In this document: in pieces, positions 62,467 to 64,000 of the stretch
Layout of the letters: the number at the start of each line of letters is the position of its first letter
Position numbering within the stretch: the stretch's first letter is position 1
NCBI RefSeq assembly: GCF_028288465.1
Contig: NZ_JAQBNR010000059.1
Span: 1-64,000, forward strand
Length of the DNA: 64,000 bases
From: Ferruginibacter sp.
GTDB lineage: Bacteria > Bacteroidota > Bacteroidia > Chitinophagales > Chitinophagaceae
Direction: 5' to 3'
Made by a program: the position numbers and the translations under genes
The notes under the pieces: model-generated
The model's database searches: none
What the model was told of the DNA's origin: nothing
What the model saw: the letters and a program-made list of their open reading frames with translations, nothing else

Positions 62467-63666
62467 TTAATAAAGCTGCTCATCATATTCCAGCTCGGGC
62501 ATGGCCGTCTTTTTATCAGCGAAAAATTTATTTTTCCATGCTACGGCTGCAGCCAGTAAAGCCATTACAATCAGTAACGACAAGCCTTTTGACAAATCAG
62601 AAATTTTTGAGATAAAGCCAATGATTGAAGGTCCGGCGAGGAAGCCTATCAGTCCGCCTGTTGTAACCATAGCAAATCCTTCAACGGTGCTTGTACCGGG
62701 AATGTTGGCCGCCGCACTGAATAAAACGGGCACAATACAGGACGAGCCAAAACCAATTAAGATATATCCAAGTATGGCAACGGGAACCACAGGTGCCAAT
62801 ACAACAATGGTAAACCCTGTTGCCGATAACAGGCAGCCAGTGATCACGATTTTTTTACTGCCAATGGAGGCGATGAGGCCGTCGCCGTTTAATCTTCCAA
62901 GCGTCATAGCAATTGAAAAACCGGCGTAGCCAAGGCTGATGAGCGCCTTGTGCGCATGCAGCGTTTCTTTCAGGTAAATAGCGCTCCAGTCGGCAACACA
63001 ACCCTCTGCCATAAAAGTGACCATGCAGATAAAGGAAATGCCTAAAATAGCTGGCGAGGGAAGTTTAATTCCGGAACGGCTGTGAATAATATCCTGGTGT
63101 ATGAGTAAATGCTTTTGATTGAGCGTGATAATGATTAAAATGGTGCTGGCTACAATTACAATCTGCCATCCGGCCACGATATGCAATGAAATGAGTAATG
63201 CGGCCAAACCGGCGCTTACCGCACCGCCCAAACTATACATGCCATGGCAAGTGCTCATGAATAAGCGGCCTGCTTTTTTTTCCATGATGTTTACTGTTGC
63301 ATTTGCAGATACACCGTTCAAAAAACTGCAAAATCCATAAAGGTATAGTATCAGCCAAAACATGGGCCGGTTAAGCGAATTGATTTGCAATATCATGAGC
63401 AGGCAGAGCAAGCGGTAACCATTCAGCATCCAGCGGCCAACAGGCACTTTGCTGAATATTCTTGTAGATAACAGCATGCCACTGATAGCACCAAGCGGCG
63501 ATAACAGCAATGACAAACCGAGGCTGCCATCATCAAAATTTAGCCGCTGTTTTATGGTGGGTATTGCTGCCACCCAGGTGCCGAACAAAAGGCTGGAGGT
63601 TGCGAACAAAAAACCTACCGCCAGTGCAGGTTTGTTTTTAATGAAAGAAGAGATGTTTTTGATCAT
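62467..63666 (-). CDS. MFS transporter
   Basis: A 399-residue, 12-helix major facilitator. The N-terminal part (LAVGFLFATSSLLFGTWVAAIPTIKQRLNFDDGSLGLSLLLSPLGA) resembles the sugar- or drug-exporting YbjJ-type group. It has the central loop HLLIHQDIIHSRSG and a C-terminal half repeating GFGSSCIVPVLFSAAA. The substrate is unknown. On the minus strand, TATTTTTG at 63698-63705 is a possible -7 box for this gene, with a weak -33. No operon partner is evident. Confidence 0.9.
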   Translation of the reverse strand: MIKNISSFIKNKPALAVGFLFATSSLLFGTWVAAIPTIKQRLNFDDGSLGLSLLLSPLGAISGMLLSTRIFSKVPVGRWMLNGYRLLCLLMILQINSLNRPMFWLILYLYGFCSFLNGVSANATVNIMEKKAGRLFMSTCHGMYSLGGAVSAGLAALLISLHIVAGWQIVIVASTILIIITLNQKHLLIHQDIIHSRSGIKLPSPAILGISFICMVTFMAEGCVADWSAIYLKETLHAHKALISLGYAGFSIAMTLGRLNGDGLIASIGSKKIVITGCLLSATGFTIVVLAPVVPVAILGYILIGFGSSCIVPVLFSAAANIPGTSTVEGFAMVTTGGLIGFLAGPSIIGFISKISDLSKGLSLLIVMALLAAAVAWKNKFFADKKTAMPELEYDEQLY

Positions 63667-63857
63667 TTAAATAACGGAATTAACGCTGCCCGCTATTCAA
63701 AAATAGTATTATTTTGTCTCACACAAGGGGCGATAAGAATACAACCCGACCAAAGAAATGAATCGGCGTATCCGCTCACTGTCAAAAAAAGACTATTTGC
63801 GGCTGAACCATCGGTTGGTTCTTGGTATCCTTTGTCTGCTTTGGGTGAAACAAAATT

Positions 63858-64000
63858 TTAGTCACTGTCTTCCATATGTAATTTCTGGTGATGTGCGCCG
63901 GCTCCGATGTACAAGGCAAAGCAGGCGATGGCGGTATCTTTTAGCAGACTAATCAATGCCATTTGTTTCGCTTCGGCATTGCCTGCATTCATGAAATTTG
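63858..64000 (-). CDS. C-terminal part of a DoxX-like membrane protein
   Basis: A frame entering from the right edge and ending at TAA 63858-63860, with about 47 codons visible. It contains MALISLLKDTAIACFALYIG, which resembles the last helix of DoxX proteins, then a short polar tail with a His pair. The start lies outside the window, although an in-frame ATG exists at 63992. Placed upstream of the MFS gene on the same strand. Family assignment is tentative. Confidence 0.6.
   Translation of the reverse strand, partial: NFMNAGNAEAKQMALISLLKDTAIACFALYIGAGAHHQKLHMEDSD

Noticed and set aside
63758..63952. Plus-strand frame near the right edge
   Set aside because: It overlaps the minus-strand DoxX-like gene end, is rich in Arg/Cys/Leu as expected for an antisense reading, and has no motif.

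Overview
The window reads as chromosomal DNA of a Bacteroidota bacterium, most likely of the Chitinophagaceae or a near relative. The evidence is sequence-internal. Promoters match the Bacteroidota form TTTG-N19..21-TAnnTTTG. Ribosome binding sites are weak. There are two large Oar-like TonB-dependent receptors with an N-terminal carboxypeptidase-regulatory domain, a sigma factor co-transcribed with a membrane-tethered TonB-C protein, and a ParA-ParB-DUF5683-DapB cluster of the type seen in this phylum. Species cannot be named from sequence alone.
Layout. 1-2.7 kb: the 5' part of an unknown secreted protein, a membrane metallophosphoesterase and an FMN reductase, all on the minus strand. 2.7-6.1 kb: chromosome partitioning (ParA, ParB), a DUF5683 protein and DapB (lysine/diaminopimelate synthesis). 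6.3-11.5 kb: tRNA-Lys, an SDR oxidoreductase, a SAM hydrolase-type DUF62 protein, the sigma factor/TonB-C pair and a DUF2911 protein. 11.7-18.6 kb (minus): a probable operon with an M14 carboxypeptidase, a PIG-L deacetylase, a 34-residue membrane microprotein and a sodium:solute symporter, suggesting breakdown and uptake of amidated or peptidic compounds. 18.7-23.1 kb: gamma-glutamyltransferase and a methionine gamma-lyase-type PLP enzyme among decaying reading frames, including a broken DUF1572 gene. 23.1-28.1 kb: a giant TamB-like protein. 28.3-29.5 kb: RibBA. 29.7-36.7 kb: two tandem Oar-like receptors. 36.8-40.6 kb: a DPP-IV-type peptidase, an S4/Hsp15-like RNA-binding protein, TrmD and tRNA-Glu. 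40.7-51.6 kb: mixed housekeeping and accessory genes, including a fasciclin lipoprotein, a probable pentameric ligand-gated ion channel, a beta-CASP nuclease and a membrane-anchored papain-like protease. 51.7-61.2 kb: the alpha-2-macroglobulin/PBP1C pair (periplasmic protease trap plus peptidoglycan synthase) with a DUF1016 nuclease-like gene placed between them. 61.5-64 kb: a palindromic intergenic element, a DoxX protein, an MFS transporter and the end of a second DoxX-like gene.
The most notable features not explained by gene annotation are these: a dispersed intergenic repeat family with six copies in the window (left part GTACAAGAG, right part AGCCCGGAC); a 141-bp multi-hairpin element at 61.5 kb; and a perfect 25-bp palindrome downstream of the DUF1016 gene, whose core recurs inside that gene in the same translational phase. 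I found no phage, insertion sequence with a transposase, CRISPR array or rRNA, and I do not see a clear new multi-gene system.
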